This document shows, piece after piece, positions 32,643 to 42,419 of a DNA stretch of 64,000 nucleotides (the stretch's first letter is position 1; each line of letters starts with the position of its first letter). The notes beneath the pieces were generated by a model, which did no database searches, was not told where the DNA came from, and saw only the letters and a program-made list of their open reading frames with translations. Origin of the DNA: Poriferisodalis sp965208925 (lineage in GTDB: Bacteria > Actinomycetota > Acidimicrobiia > Acidimicrobiales > Poriferisodalaceae). The stretch covers positions 496,001 through 560,000 of the forward strand of contig NZ_OZ242364.1 in the NCBI RefSeq assembly GCF_965208925.1, written 5' to 3'. A program made the translations under genes and the position numbers.

Positions 32643-33227
32643 TCAGACGGCCTCAGGGCGGTATGGCAGGGCAAGCCGGCGCACGACGCGGGCGAGGCCC
32701 ATGCCCGCGGCGCGCACACCGATCGCAAGGCCACCGGCGGCTTGCACCTGTTCGACTTCGTCGGGATCGCGCCCCTCGGCGATCGCTGCAAGCCGGTTCT
32801 GCACATTGGCGGCGAAGTCCTCCAGCAAGACAGCTGTGATGTCACCCACCAAGCCTCGGCCGTACTGTGCGGCCGGCCCGGAGAGCTGCAGATCCATCGC
32901 GACGTCTACTGCGGTGCCCCCTGCGGTCGGGGCAAGGCTCGCGTCGAGAGCAAGCGTGGCCTGGCCCCGGCCCTTGCGATCGGTGCCGCTGGCGCTGACC
33001 GAAATGGTGCGGGCGTCGGGGTCGCGGTCGGTGATCTCGGCGCTGCCGTCGAAGTCGAGCTTGATGGGGCCAAGTCCGATGGACACCGTGCCGCCGTAGC
33101 GGTCATCGCCCAGATCGGTGCTCAGCTCCGCGCCGGGCAGGCACGCCGCAACCTGCGGCACATTGCCGAAGAAATCCCACACGGCCTCGGTCGGCTGAGC
33201 GACCTCGAACTGGTTGGCGATCTGCAT
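32643..33227 (-). CDS. coxG: SRPBCC-fold protein, CoxG family
   Basis: A 194-aa START/SRPBCC protein. The N-terminus FEVAQPTEAVWDFFGNVPQV, CLPGAEL, and IGLGPIKLDFDGSAEI are typical CoxG positions. The C-terminal tail (residues about 150-194) has a helix with AAGMGLARVVRRLALPYRP that could touch the membrane. In Oligotropha CoxG links CO dehydrogenase to the membrane. Its ATG overlaps the TGA of the XdhC-YHS gene by one base. Confidence 0.87.
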   Translation of the reverse strand: MQIANQFEVAQPTEAVWDFFGNVPQVAACLPGAELSTDLGDDRYGGTVSIGLGPIKLDFDGSAEITDRDPDARTISVSASGTDRKGRGQATLALDASLAPTAGGTAVDVAMDLQLSGPAAQYGRGLVGDITAVLLEDFAANVQNRLAAIAEGRDPDEVEQVQAAGGLAIGVRAAGMGLARVVRRLALPYRPEAV

Positions 33228-34189
33228 CAGGCGACTCCCTGCTCACGTGCGAAAGCGGTCCGGCACCCCGCACAGCAGAAGTAGAAGACCTCGTCTCCCA
33301 CTTCCAGCGACGCAGTCCCCGCATCGATCTGGACCGTCATGCCGCAGACAGGATCGACAGCGGTCCCTGTCGTCGACGCCGGCGCTGTAACCGGGGCAGC
33401 GAATGTGCCCTGTGCCCGCAGCTGCACCAGCTCGGCCAGGATCGACACCGCTACTTCCTTGTGCGAGGTGCTGCCGAGATCGAGGCCGGCAGGAGCGCGC
33501 AGCGCATCGAGCTGGGCCGATTCGACACCTTGGGCCTCAAGCAGAGCACGCACGCTGCGCCCTCGTCGAGCGGAGGAAACCAAGCCCACGTAGGCGGGAT
33601 CGGCCTTGAACGCAGCAGCCAGCACGTCCTCGTCCCCGTGCCCCTGGGTGGCAACCACGACCATCGACTGCGGCGTGAGCAGCCCCTCGCTGAACTCGGC
33701 ACGGTCGACGAGCTCGACACGCCAGTCGAGCTGGGCTGCGAGCACCGACAGGGTGGTTGCCATCGGCGAGCTTCCGACGATCACCAGATGAGGTACGGCC
33801 ACGACGGGCTCCAAGTAGATCTGCAGGGCGCCTTCGCTCTGGCACGACATGGGCACTGCTGTCGTGCCTTGCGGGAGATCGCCGAATCGGTCGCTCGCGC
33901 CCAGGGCCAGCAAGCGCGGTGTGCCGGCTTCGAGCGTTGCGATGGCCTCGCGGATGAACACCGGCTCGGCGCACGCGCCGCCGATCCAGCCGTAGATCTC
34001 GCCGGAGGCCGTGTAGACGGCACGAGATCCCTGCTGCCCCGACGTGGGACCCTCCCGCCAGACGACGGTGGCCAGCACGAATGCCTCCCCGCTGCGCGCC
34101 AGCTCGGTGGCGCGTTCGAGCACGCCCCAGCCCTCGACGGCCCTGTGCCCTCCGATACCGGGCCCGGCGGCGCTGCTGCTGTGCATCAC
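33227..34189 (-). CDS. XdhC/CoxI family protein fused to a C-terminal YHS domain
   Basis: Molybdenum-hydroxylase maturation factor. The N-terminal XdhC_CoxI region (FVLATVVWREGPTSGQQGSR, GWIGGACAEP) and the Rossmann-like C-domain (PHLVIVGSSPMATTLSVLAA, MVVVATQGHGDEDVL) bind and sulphurate Mo-cofactor in known homologues. Unusually, residues 276-320 add a YHS domain with DPVCGM (279-284) and FYFCCAGC (C305, C306, C309), a Cys-rich fold found in heavy-metal transporters. Form I CO dehydrogenase needs Cu and S next to Mo, so a metal-delivery role is attractive. Start GTG 34189 or ATG 34186; both overlap the coxL stop. Confidence 0.88.
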   Translation of the reverse strand: MMHSSSAAGPGIGGHRAVEGWGVLERATELARSGEAFVLATVVWREGPTSGQQGSRAVYTASGEIYGWIGGACAEPVFIREAIATLEAGTPRLLALGASDRFGDLPQGTTAVPMSCQSEGALQIYLEPVVAVPHLVIVGSSPMATTLSVLAAQLDWRVELVDRAEFSEGLLTPQSMVVVATQGHGDEDVLAAAFKADPAYVGLVSSARRGRSVRALLEAQGVESAQLDALRAPAGLDLGSTSHKEVAVSILAELVQLRAQGTFAAPVTAPASTTGTAVDPVCGMTVQIDAGTASLEVGDEVFYFCCAGCRTAFAREQGVA

Positions 34190-36564
34190 TCGGTCTTCAC
34201 CGGCGGTGCGCCGGAGACATCGTGGCCGCCGGTGATGGCCTCATACACCCGGTCGGGCAGCAGCGGCATATCGATATTGCGCACGCCGGTGTCGCCGATG
34301 GCGTCGATCACCGCATTGACGAACGCTGCCGGGCCGCCGACGGTGGCGCACTCCCCGATGCCCTTGGCCCCGATGGGGTGGTGCGGGCAGGGCGTCACCA
34401 CTTCATGCAGCTCGAATCCGGGCGTCTCCCATGCGGTCGGCAGCAGGTAGTCCATGTAGTTGGAGCCGATGCAGTTGCCGTCCTCATCGAAGGTGATGAA
34501 CTGCATGTTGGCCATGGCGTAGGCCTCGGTGAGGCCGCCCATGATCTGTCCTTCCACGATCATCGGGTTGATGCGCACGCCGCAGTCGTCGACGGCTACT
34601 ACCCGCAGGACATCCCACACACCGGTCTCGGGATCGACCTCGACCGTCGCGATGTAGCAGGCGAACGGCCAGGTCAGATTCGGCGGGTCGTAGTAGGCGT
34701 TGTTCTCCAGGCCGGGCTCCATGCCGTCGGGCATGTTGCTGTAGGCGGCGATGGCGCATTCCTGGATCGTCACGCCCCGGTCGGGTGCACCGCGCACCGA
34801 GAACCTGCCGAGCTCCCACTCGATGTCCTCTTCGGACACCTCGAGCAGGTGCGCGGCGATCTGGCGAGCCTTGGCGCGGATCTTGCGCGACACCATGGCC
34901 ACCGCCGCCCCGGCCACCGGCGTGCTGCGTGACGCGTAGGTGCCCATGCCGAACGGGGCCGTATCGGTATCGCCCTCTTCCACCAGAACGTCCTCGGCGG
35001 GTATGCCCAGCTCGTGGGCCACGATCTGCGCCCAGGTGGTCTCGTGGCCCTGGCCTTGGGTCTTGGCGCCAGTCCGCAGCAGCGCCTTGCCGGTCATGTG
35101 CACCTTCAGCTCGGCGGAGTCGAACATCTTGATGCCCAAGATGTCGTACTCGCGGCTGTTGCCGGCCCCGAGGGGCTCGGTCATGGTCGAGATGCCGATG
35201 CCCAGCAGCCGGCCGCGCTGGCGGGCTTCTTCCTTCTGGCGCAGGAAGTCCTCATAGCCGATCGCCTCGAGTCCGAGGTCGAGGCACTTCGCGTACTGGC
35301 CGGAGTCGGTCAGGAATCCCCACGGCGTGCGGTGCGGGAAGTCGTCGTCGCGCACCAGGTTGATCCGGCGGAACTCGGCCTGGTCCATGCCGAGGTCGCT
35401 GGCGGCGGCCTGCACCATGCGCTCCTGGAAGTACATAGCCTCGGTGACGCGGAACGAGCACCGGTAGGCGACGCCGCCCGGAGCCTTGTTGGTGTAGACG
35501 CCCTGAGCGGTGAGGTGGGCGGCCCCGATGTCGTAGCAGCTGAAGGCCGAGTGCATCAGGCCGATCTTGAACTTGCTCGGCTGCGCGTCGGAGAAGAAGG
35601 CACCGTGGTCGGAGTCGGTGTGCATGCGCACGCCGAGGATGCGGCCGTCGTTGCGCAGCGCCATCTCGCCCTTGAGGTAGATGTCGCGGCCGAAACCCGT
35701 CGAGATGAGGTTCCCGCTCTTGTCCTCGATCCACTTGACCGGGCACTCCAACAGGATCGACGCCAGAATCGACACGACGTAGCCCGGATACACCGGCACC
35801 TTGTTCCCGAATCCGCCGCCGAGGTCGGGGGACACGATGCGGATCATGTGCTCGGGCAGCTCGGCGACCAGGGCCACGGCAGCCCGGATGATGTGCGGTG
35901 CCTGAGTGGTCATGTACACGGTGAGCTTTGAGGTCGCCCGGTCGAAATCGGCGATCGAGCCGCACGCCTCGATGGGCGACGGGTGCGAGCGGGGGTAGTG
36001 CATCTCGATGGACGAGACCACATCGGCCTGCGCGAAGGCCCGATCGGTGCCCTCGCGGTCGCCGACCTCCCAGTCGAAAACGACGTTGGAGTCTTGGCCC
36101 GTCTTGTCGTCGCGGATCAGCGGGGCATCGGGGGCGAGCGCCTGCGTCGGGTTGACGATGGGCGGCAGCGGTTCGTATTCGACCACGATGGCCTCGCAGC
36201 CGTCCTTGGCGATGTAGGGGTCGTCGGCGACCACGCAGGCCACTTCCTGGCCCTGGAACCGGACCTTGTCGGTGGCGAGGACGGCTTGCGTGTCGTACGA
36301 CAACGTCGGCATCCACGCCAGATTGCGGGCGGCCAGCATGTCGCCGGTGAGCACCATGCGAACGCCGGGAATGGCCCACGCGGCGCTGACGTCAATGGAG
36401 CGGATACGGGCGTGAGCCAGCGGGCTGCGCAGGATCTCCATGTGCAGCATTCCGGGCAGGGCGATGTCGTCGATGTAGTTGCCCTTGCCGCGGATGAAAC
36501 GGTTGTCCTCCACCCGGCGCCGGCTGGCGCCGAGGCCGCCGATCTTGATCTCGTCGAGCGCCAT
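34186..36564 (-). CDS. coxL: Aerobic carbon monoxide dehydrogenase large subunit, form I
   Basis: The 792-aa Mo-Cu subunit that oxidises CO to CO2. The segment GGVAYRCSFRVTEAMYF contains AYRCSFR, the form I active-site loop; Cys369 is the predicted copper ligand. Form II homologues have AYRGAGR instead. TQGQGHETTWAQ and IGAKGIGECATVGGP give the molybdopterin-cytosine-dinucleotide contacts and the catalytic Glu. DLGGGFGNKVPVYPG is the conserved Gly-rich loop. Gene order M-S-L and the accessory genes match true CO dehydrogenases. It is two bases after coxS and overlaps the XdhC-YHS gene. Expected role: energy from trace CO during carbon limitation. Confidence 0.93.
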   Translation of the reverse strand: MALDEIKIGGLGASRRRVEDNRFIRGKGNYIDDIALPGMLHMEILRSPLAHARIRSIDVSAAWAIPGVRMVLTGDMLAARNLAWMPTLSYDTQAVLATDKVRFQGQEVACVVADDPYIAKDGCEAIVVEYEPLPPIVNPTQALAPDAPLIRDDKTGQDSNVVFDWEVGDREGTDRAFAQADVVSSIEMHYPRSHPSPIEACGSIADFDRATSKLTVYMTTQAPHIIRAAVALVAELPEHMIRIVSPDLGGGFGNKVPVYPGYVVSILASILLECPVKWIEDKSGNLISTGFGRDIYLKGEMALRNDGRILGVRMHTDSDHGAFFSDAQPSKFKIGLMHSAFSCYDIGAAHLTAQGVYTNKAPGGVAYRCSFRVTEAMYFQERMVQAAASDLGMDQAEFRRINLVRDDDFPHRTPWGFLTDSGQYAKCLDLGLEAIGYEDFLRQKEEARQRGRLLGIGISTMTEPLGAGNSREYDILGIKMFDSAELKVHMTGKALLRTGAKTQGQGHETTWAQIVAHELGIPAEDVLVEEGDTDTAPFGMGTYASRSTPVAGAAVAMVSRKIRAKARQIAAHLLEVSEEDIEWELGRFSVRGAPDRGVTIQECAIAAYSNMPDGMEPGLENNAYYDPPNLTWPFACYIATVEVDPETGVWDVLRVVAVDDCGVRINPMIVEGQIMGGLTEAYAMANMQFITFDEDGNCIGSNYMDYLLPTAWETPGFELHEVVTPCPHHPIGAKGIGECATVGGPAAFVNAVIDAIGDTGVRNIDMPLLPDRVYEAITGGHDVSGAPPVKTE

Positions 36565-36565
36565 C

Positions 36566-37120
36566 TCAGCCCTCCTCTCCGCTCTCGTCGCCGTCAGGAG
36601 CGGCGCCGCCCAGTTTCTCTGCGGCCCACATCACCGCCTTGACGATGTTCTGGTAGCCGGTGCAGCGGCACAGATTCCCAGACAGCGCCCAGCGGATCTC
36701 GTCCTCGCTGGGGTTCGGGTTGTCGTCCAGCAGGGCCTTGGCGCAGAGCATCATCCCCGGGGTGCAGAAGCCGCACTGCAGGCCGTGCTCGTCCTTGAAT
36801 CCCTCCTGGATCGGATGCAGCTCGCTCGCCGTCGCCAGGCCTTCGACGGTGAGCACGTCATGACCGTCGGCTTGGACGGCGAACATCGTGCAGCTCTTGA
36901 CGGGCACGCCGTCGTACAGCACGGTGCAGGCGCCGCAGTTGGTGGTATCGCAACCGGTGTGGGTTCCCGTCAGCCGGAATCCGTTGCGCAGCAGGTGCGC
37001 CAGCAGCAGCCGCGGCTCGACGTCGGCCGCGCGCCGTTCGCCGTTCACGGTCAGCTCCACCCGGCGAACCGGAACGTCATCACCGAAACTCGGCGGGACC
37101 TCTTCGAACAACGTGCTCAT
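36566..37120 (-). CDS. coxS: Carbon monoxide dehydrogenase small [2Fe-2S] subunit
   Basis: A 184-aa iron-sulphur subunit. The plant-ferredoxin-type cluster ligands are C57, C62, C65 and C77 (GCDTTNCGACTVLYDG). The second cluster uses C116, C119, C151 and C153 (CGFCTPGMML, CRCTGYQNIVKAV). It carries electrons from the Mo site in CoxL to FAD in CoxM. It is one base from coxM and two bases from coxL, so the three are tightly coupled. The N-terminus is a little longer than in Oligotropha. Confidence 0.93.
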   Translation of the reverse strand: MSTLFEEVPPSFGDDVPVRRVELTVNGERRAADVEPRLLLAHLLRNGFRLTGTHTGCDTTNCGACTVLYDGVPVKSCTMFAVQADGHDVLTVEGLATASELHPIQEGFKDEHGLQCGFCTPGMMLCAKALLDDNPNPSEDEIRWALSGNLCRCTGYQNIVKAVMWAAEKLGGAAPDGDESGEEG

Positions 37121-37121
37121 G

Positions 37122-37994
<873 letters not shown>

Positions 37995-38009
37995 GCGACC
38001 GCTCCTCGT

Positions 38010-38252
38010 CTAGGGCGCGCCCGGGCCGCCGGGGTCGGGGACCGCCCTCGGCATGCCTTCGGCGTCTGGATCGGGACGGCGTTCCTGGTGTGGCGGCCAC
38101 GGCCCCTGGACTGGCTGCCCGGCAACTTTGAGATAGTCGATGATCTGCGGCCAAGCCCAGATCGTCGGGCTGGCGCCTTCCTTGGGCGCACCCTCGATGA
38201 CCTCGTACAGCCTCGGGTTGCCAGCGCTGTGGCCTGATGACTCGATCGGCAT
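38010..38252 (-). CDS. Unknown 80-aa protein at the head of the cox operon
   Basis: Not recognised. ATG 38252 follows a strong GGGGAAGGGGAG site. The middle part (NPRLYEVIEGAP, SPTIWAWPQIIDYLKVAGQP) looks like a folded, conserved-type segment with aromatic residues. The last 35 residues are Pro/Gly/Asp-rich and probably disordered. It ends 15 bp before coxM and is divergent from a DUF2269-like gene. It may be a leader protein of the CO dehydrogenase operon. There is no evidence for a biochemical function. Confidence 0.55.
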   Translation of the reverse strand: MPIESSGHSAGNPRLYEVIEGAPKEGASPTIWAWPQIIDYLKVAGQPVQGPWPPHQERRPDPDAEGMPRAVPDPGGPGAP

Positions 38253-38342
38253 GGACTCCCCTTCCCCCTGGAGATCCGGCCGTGTCTGTGCGGCACAGCG
38301 AACTTACCACTGCCCATCCGGACCCTTCGAACTGCACCCGAT

Positions 38343-38897
38343 ATGGCGTCAGTGCGTCTGGCGGCGATACTCGCGGACATGGCTGTTGGCTTCGGTGGGT
38401 CGCTTCTCGGTTTGGGAGTGGATTCGGGTTGGTATCAGGCGGTGCTGGTGGTGCATCTGGCCAGCGCAGTGGTGGGCTTCGGCGGCAGCGCCGTGGGCAC
38501 CGTCATGCTGCGGCGTGCCTGGGCCGAAGGACCGGACGCGGCGGCGGCCGTCCGGCGCTCGTTCGAATTCGCCTCCAACCGTCTCATCGACATGGCTGCC
38601 TACCTCGCCGGCATCGCCGGCGTTGTCGCCGTGATCGTCGGACCCTGGAACTTCCGGCAGGACTGGGTGACGATTGCGTTCGTCCTCTATTTCGCCTGGT
38701 TGGCCATCGCACACGGTGCCGTGCGTCCGACGGGCGCCAGGCTCGCCGCCGCACTGGAAGCCGCAGCCCAGCCCGGCAGCCCCGAACCAGCGGGCGACGC
38801 TGAGCGACTGCGGCGACGGGCTGAGCTGTGGAGTGCGGTGAGCAATCTGGTCATCGTTGCCGCGATCGTGGTGATGGTCACCAAGCCCAGCTGGTAG
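38343..38897 (+). CDS. DUF2269-like integral membrane protein
   Basis: 184 aa with four hydrophobic helices: about residues 33-53 (QAVLVVHLASAVVGFGGSAV), 80-100 (AAYLAGIAGVVAVIVGPW), 105-125 (VTIAFVLYFAWLAIAH) and 163-180 (AVSNLVIVAAIVVMVTKP). The VHLASAVVGFGG start resembles DUF2269, a family of unknown role. The N-terminal 12 residues may be over-called; ATG 38379 is a later option. It is divergent from the cox operon, 90 bp between starts. A link to CO oxidation is not shown. Confidence 0.65.
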   Translation: MASVRLAAILADMAVGFGGSLLGLGVDSGWYQAVLVVHLASAVVGFGGSAVGTVMLRRAWAEGPDAAAAVRRSFEFASNRLIDMAAYLAGIAGVVAVIVGPWNFRQDWVTIAFVLYFAWLAIAHGAVRPTGARLAAALEAAAQPGSPEPAGDAERLRRRAELWSAVSNLVIVAAIVVMVTKPSW

Positions 38898-38933
38898 TCG
38901 CCCCCGGGCAGCGCGGCTACCTGCCCTGCCACG

Positions 38934-38939
38934 TAGCGT
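38934..38939 (+). promoter_or_regulatory. Leaderless-type -10 box (TAGCGT)
   Basis: TAGCGT ends 8 nt before ATG 38948. No Shine-Dalgarno lies between. This supports the short start of the dehydrogenase gene. Confidence 0.45.
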
Positions 38940-38947
38940 CGGCGCCC

Positions 38948-40003
38948 ATGACCGACCAACGGCGACACCGGGTGTGCGTGATCCCGGGCGACGACGCCGC
39001 GCCCGAAGCGATGGCCGCCTCGCTGCGCGTGCTGGATGCGTTGGACCTGCCCATCGACTGGGACCACGTACCGGTGGGCGACGATCTGGCAGCGCTGACG
39101 CCCGACGAGCGGGAAGCGCTGGTCGGTGGGCACATCGACGCTGCCGACACGGTGCTGTTCGGCTCGTCGAACGGCACCACCCCGGGAGCGGGCTTCATGC
39201 GCTGGGGCAAGCGCACGTACGCCAACGTGCGGCCGGTGCGCTGGCGTCCCGGCTATGCCTCGCCGCTGGCCCGACCCGAGGGGATCGACTACGTGATCGT
39301 CCGCGAGAACCTCGAGGACATGTACGTCGGCGTCATGGGCCCCGCCAAGGCGCTGCTGGACGCCGGACTGACCGAGGGCCGTTCCCGAGTCCCGCCCGAT
39401 GCCGCCAACGGGCGCTTCGCGGCGAAGATCATCACTCGTCCCGGCACCGAGCAGGTCACCCGCTTCGCCGCTGAGCTGGCGCTGAGCCGCGGCGGCAAGC
39501 TGACCGTCTCGGCCAAGACGAACATGCTCCCGGCGACCGACAGGTGGTTCTGCGACATCGCCCGCGAGGTGGCGCAGGAATACCCGGGACTGGAGTACGA
39601 GCAGTTCATCATCGACGACATGGCCCACCGGCTGGTGGTGCGGCCGCACGACCTCGACGTGCTGCTGCTGCCCAACCTGTACGGCGACATCCTGTCCGAT
39701 CAGGGCGCTGGCACGATCGGGGGCATGGGCCTGGCGCCGTCGGGCTGCTACGGCGACGACTGGGCGTACTTCGAATCGGCCCACGGCACCGCCCCGGACA
39801 TCGCCGGACAGGGCATCATCAACCCGACGGCCACGCTGGAGTCAGCCGAGATGATGCTGCGCCATCTCGGGCTCGAGGCACCGGCGGACCGGCTGGACTG
39901 GGCGCTGGCGCAGGTGTACGAGGCGGGCGAGCATCTGACGCCGGACCAGGGCGGCAACGGCAACACAGACGGCTTCGCCACGGCCGTCATCGAAGCGCTG
40001 TAG
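38948..40003 (+). CDS. Isocitrate/isopropylmalate/tartrate dehydrogenase family protein
   Basis: A 351-aa NAD(P)-dependent beta-decarboxylating dehydrogenase. NLYGDILSDQGAGTIGGMGL is the family signature, with the metal-binding Asp residues. VIVRENLEDMYVG and KTNMLPATDRWFCD are the substrate-binding strand and the catalytic Lys region, and ESAHGTAPDIAGQGIINPT is the cofactor site. The short N-terminus and the VREN-type loop recall tartrate/malate or homoisocitrate enzymes more than IPMDH, but the substrate cannot be fixed. It is followed 64 bp later by an Ldh_2 dehydrogenase, suggesting a hydroxy-acid pathway. Confidence 0.88.
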   Translation: MTDQRRHRVCVIPGDDAAPEAMAASLRVLDALDLPIDWDHVPVGDDLAALTPDEREALVGGHIDAADTVLFGSSNGTTPGAGFMRWGKRTYANVRPVRWRPGYASPLARPEGIDYVIVRENLEDMYVGVMGPAKALLDAGLTEGRSRVPPDAANGRFAAKIITRPGTEQVTRFAAELALSRGGKLTVSAKTNMLPATDRWFCDIAREVAQEYPGLEYEQFIIDDMAHRLVVRPHDLDVLLLPNLYGDILSDQGAGTIGGMGLAPSGCYGDDWAYFESAHGTAPDIAGQGIINPTATLESAEMMLRHLGLEAPADRLDWALAQVYEAGEHLTPDQGGNGNTDGFATAVIEAL

Positions 40004-40067
40004 CCGCCGTCCGGCGCGTCTGCGAGTAGAAACACGCATCGAACCCGGCGGAGGGTGAGCGACCGAC

Positions 40068-41198
40068 ATGACCGAATCAGGCACGCCCAGCGAGACACTG
40101 CCCCGGGGGATTCCCGACGACCGGCCTGCGGAGGGCGACGACAGCGCGCCCGTGTCGTTCCGCCTCGACGAGCTACGACCGTGGGGCATCGCTGCCTACG
40201 TGGCGGCTGGCATGGCTGCCGACGATGCAGCAACCGTGGTCGACAATCAGCTCTGGTCGGACCGGCGCGGTGTCGACACCCACGGCTTCCAGCGGGTCAG
40301 CTGGTATGTCAACTGGTTCCGTGACGGCACCACCGACCCGGCTGCCCAATGCGAGATCGTCACCAGGACACCGTCGGTATTGGTGGCCGACGGGCATCAT
40401 GGTCTCGGCCAGCTGGTGATCACCCGCTTCATGGAGCAGCTCATCGAAGCGGCCAAAGAGAGCGGGCTCGTTGTGGGGGTCATCCGCAACTCCAACGACT
40501 GGGGATGCGGGGCGAACTATCCGTACCACGCGGCCGAGGCCGGCTTCGTGTGCTACGGCACCACGACGTCGGTGCCCAACCTGGCGCCCTTTGGCAGCCG
40601 TCGCAAGCTGTTCGGCAACAACCCGATCGTGTGGACGTTCCCCCGCCGCGACCAGCCGCCCATCGTGCTGGACATGGCGATCACGCCGGTTGCGCTGGGC
40701 AAGGTGCTGCGGGCTCGCTCCGAGGGCGCGGAGATCCCGGTGGAGTGGGGCTTCCTGGACCGGGACGGCAACCCCACGGTCGATCCCGATGTGGCGATGC
40801 GCGGCATCGTGCCGGCAATCGGCGGTTACAAGGGCATCGGCATGATCACGGCGTCGAACATCGCTGCGGGGATCCTGGCCGGATCAGCCCATACCGGTGA
40901 CGTGGCGGTCGGCTGGCGAGGGCAGTTCTTCCTGCTGATGGACCCGGGCGTATTCCGTGACCGTGAGGGCTACTACGACGACATCGAGGACATGGTCGGC
41001 CAGATTCGGGCTGCAGGCGAAGAGGACGTGCTGCCTGGCCAGACCGTGTACCTGCCGGGCGAGCTGGAGCAACTCGAGATGGACCGGCGCAGTGCTGCCG
41101 GCACGGTCAGCTATCCCGCATCGGTGGTCCGCTCGCTGAGCCGCGTCGGCGACGAGCTGGGCGTGCCGTTCGACTGCACACCGGCGGCGGCGTCATGA
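40068..41198 (+). CDS. Malate/L-lactate/ureidoglycolate dehydrogenase family (Ldh_2)
   Basis: A 376-aa NAD(P)-dependent hydroxy-acid dehydrogenase of the non-Rossmann type-2 family. WSDRRGVDTHGFQRV holds the catalytic His (THG). VGVIRNSNDWGCGANYPYHA, and IGGYKGIGMITASNIAAGIL, are characteristic. The N-terminal 25 residues are a polar extension. ATG 40068 has GGAGGGTG upstream. Its stop overlaps the ATG of the flavoprotein downstream by 4 bp, so they are one operon. Substrate unknown. Confidence 0.88.
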   Translation: MTESGTPSETLPRGIPDDRPAEGDDSAPVSFRLDELRPWGIAAYVAAGMAADDAATVVDNQLWSDRRGVDTHGFQRVSWYVNWFRDGTTDPAAQCEIVTRTPSVLVADGHHGLGQLVITRFMEQLIEAAKESGLVVGVIRNSNDWGCGANYPYHAAEAGFVCYGTTTSVPNLAPFGSRRKLFGNNPIVWTFPRRDQPPIVLDMAITPVALGKVLRARSEGAEIPVEWGFLDRDGNPTVDPDVAMRGIVPAIGGYKGIGMITASNIAAGILAGSAHTGDVAVGWRGQFFLLMDPGVFRDREGYYDDIEDMVGQIRAAGEEDVLPGQTVYLPGELEQLEMDRRSAAGTVSYPASVVRSLSRVGDELGVPFDCTPAAAS

Positions 41199-42361
41199 GC
41201 GGCGTCACCAGCGACAAGATGCTGGCGCTGGCCGCAGAGTGGGGCTCAACGTTGCGGGAGCGCAGCGCTGAGATCGACACGCTGCGGCAGCTGCCGCAGG
41301 ACCTGGCCGATGCGCTGGCCGCTGATGGCTTCTACCGCACGCTCGTCCCGCCGGCGCTCGGCGGGATGGGCCTGTCGCCCGCGGTCGTGGCCAACATCAG
41401 CGAGGTGCTGGCGATGGGCAACGCATCTGCAGCGTGGTGCACGTTCATCGGATCGACCTCACAGATCATGTTCGCTGCGCTCGAGGCGCCCCAGCTCGCC
41501 GAGATCCTGGAGAACCCCGATGTCATCACCGCCGGCGTGTTCGCTCATTCAGGGACGGCGACCGCCGCGCCGGGGCCCGACGGTGCCGACGGCTACCGGG
41601 TGCAGGGCCGCTGGGCGTGGGCATCGGGCTCCCACAACTCGGAATGGATCTCGGGGGGCGTGCAGATCGACAGCGGCGACGGCCCCCGGCCGGCGCTGGG
41701 CAGGGCGTTCTTCCGGCCCGACGACATCGAGTTGCACGACGACTGGTATACGAGCGGGCTGCGAGGCTCCGGATCGAGCACATTCGAAGCTCACGACGTC
41801 TGGCTTCCCGCCTCCCGCATCGCCTACGAGCGCACCATCCTGAAGTCCTCATACGCCGCTGAACCGCTGTACCGCATGCCGCTGTTCGGCCTGCTGGCGC
41901 TGCCGATCGGCGCGATCGCGCTCGGCATGGCCCGCGCCTGTGTCGATGAAGTCATCGACGTCGCCAAGTCGAAGGTGCCCCAGGGTTCGCGGCGCACGCT
42001 GGGCCAACGGCCGTCGCTGCATTCGGCAGTGGCGGTCGCAGACACCGAAGTGCGCGCTGCGCGGAATCTGTTGTATGCATCCATTGACGCTGCGTGGGAG
42101 CGGGCGCAGCACGGTCTGTCGGATCTGGAACTGCGGCGTGACCTGCGCACCGCGACGACCCATGCGATGCAGACGAGTCTGCGCGTCACGCAGTCCATGA
42201 ACGCCGCCGTCGGCGGCACCGCCGTCTTCGAAGCATCACCGCTGCAGCGCCATCTGCGCGACGCCCAGACTGCTTCGGCTCACTTCATGGTGGCCATGCC
42301 GGTCATGGAATTGGCCGGCCGCACTTACTTCGACCCCGAAGCCGACACCTCCGGCCTCTAG
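41195..42361 (+). CDS. Acyl-CoA-dehydrogenase-fold flavoprotein (flavin-dependent monooxygenase type)
   Basis: 388 aa with the acyl-CoA dehydrogenase fold. It lacks the usual catalytic Glu context and instead matches HsaA/HpaB/DszC-like group D monooxygenases: FYRTLVPPALGGMGLSPAVV, WAWASGSHNSEWISGG, SGLRGSGSSTFEAHDVWLPA. Such enzymes use FMNH2 from a separate reductase to hydroxylate aromatics or attack C-S or C-N bonds. No reductase is adjacent. It is coupled to the Ldh_2 gene by a 4-bp overlap. A stable hairpin (42378-42396) follows. Confidence 0.82.
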   Translation: MSGVTSDKMLALAAEWGSTLRERSAEIDTLRQLPQDLADALAADGFYRTLVPPALGGMGLSPAVVANISEVLAMGNASAAWCTFIGSTSQIMFAALEAPQLAEILENPDVITAGVFAHSGTATAAPGPDGADGYRVQGRWAWASGSHNSEWISGGVQIDSGDGPRPALGRAFFRPDDIELHDDWYTSGLRGSGSSTFEAHDVWLPASRIAYERTILKSSYAAEPLYRMPLFGLLALPIGAIALGMARACVDEVIDVAKSKVPQGSRRTLGQRPSLHSAVAVADTEVRAARNLLYASIDAAWERAQHGLSDLELRRDLRTATTHAMQTSLRVTQSMNAAVGGTAVFEASPLQRHLRDAQTASAHFMVAMPVMELAGRTYFDPEADTSGL

Positions 42362-42377
42362 CCGGCAGCTACTGCAG

Positions 42378-42396
42378 GAGCGGCATATTGCCGCTC
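42378..42396. terminator. Hairpin between convergent genes
   Basis: GAGCGGCA-TAT-TGCCGCTC, a perfect 8-bp stem with a 3-nt loop, 17 bp after the flavoprotein stop and 23 bp before the stop of the opposing TPP enzyme. Terminator-like, without a U-tract. Confidence 0.6.
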
Positions 42397-42419
42397 GATG
42401 GCGACGGCACGAGTACCGC

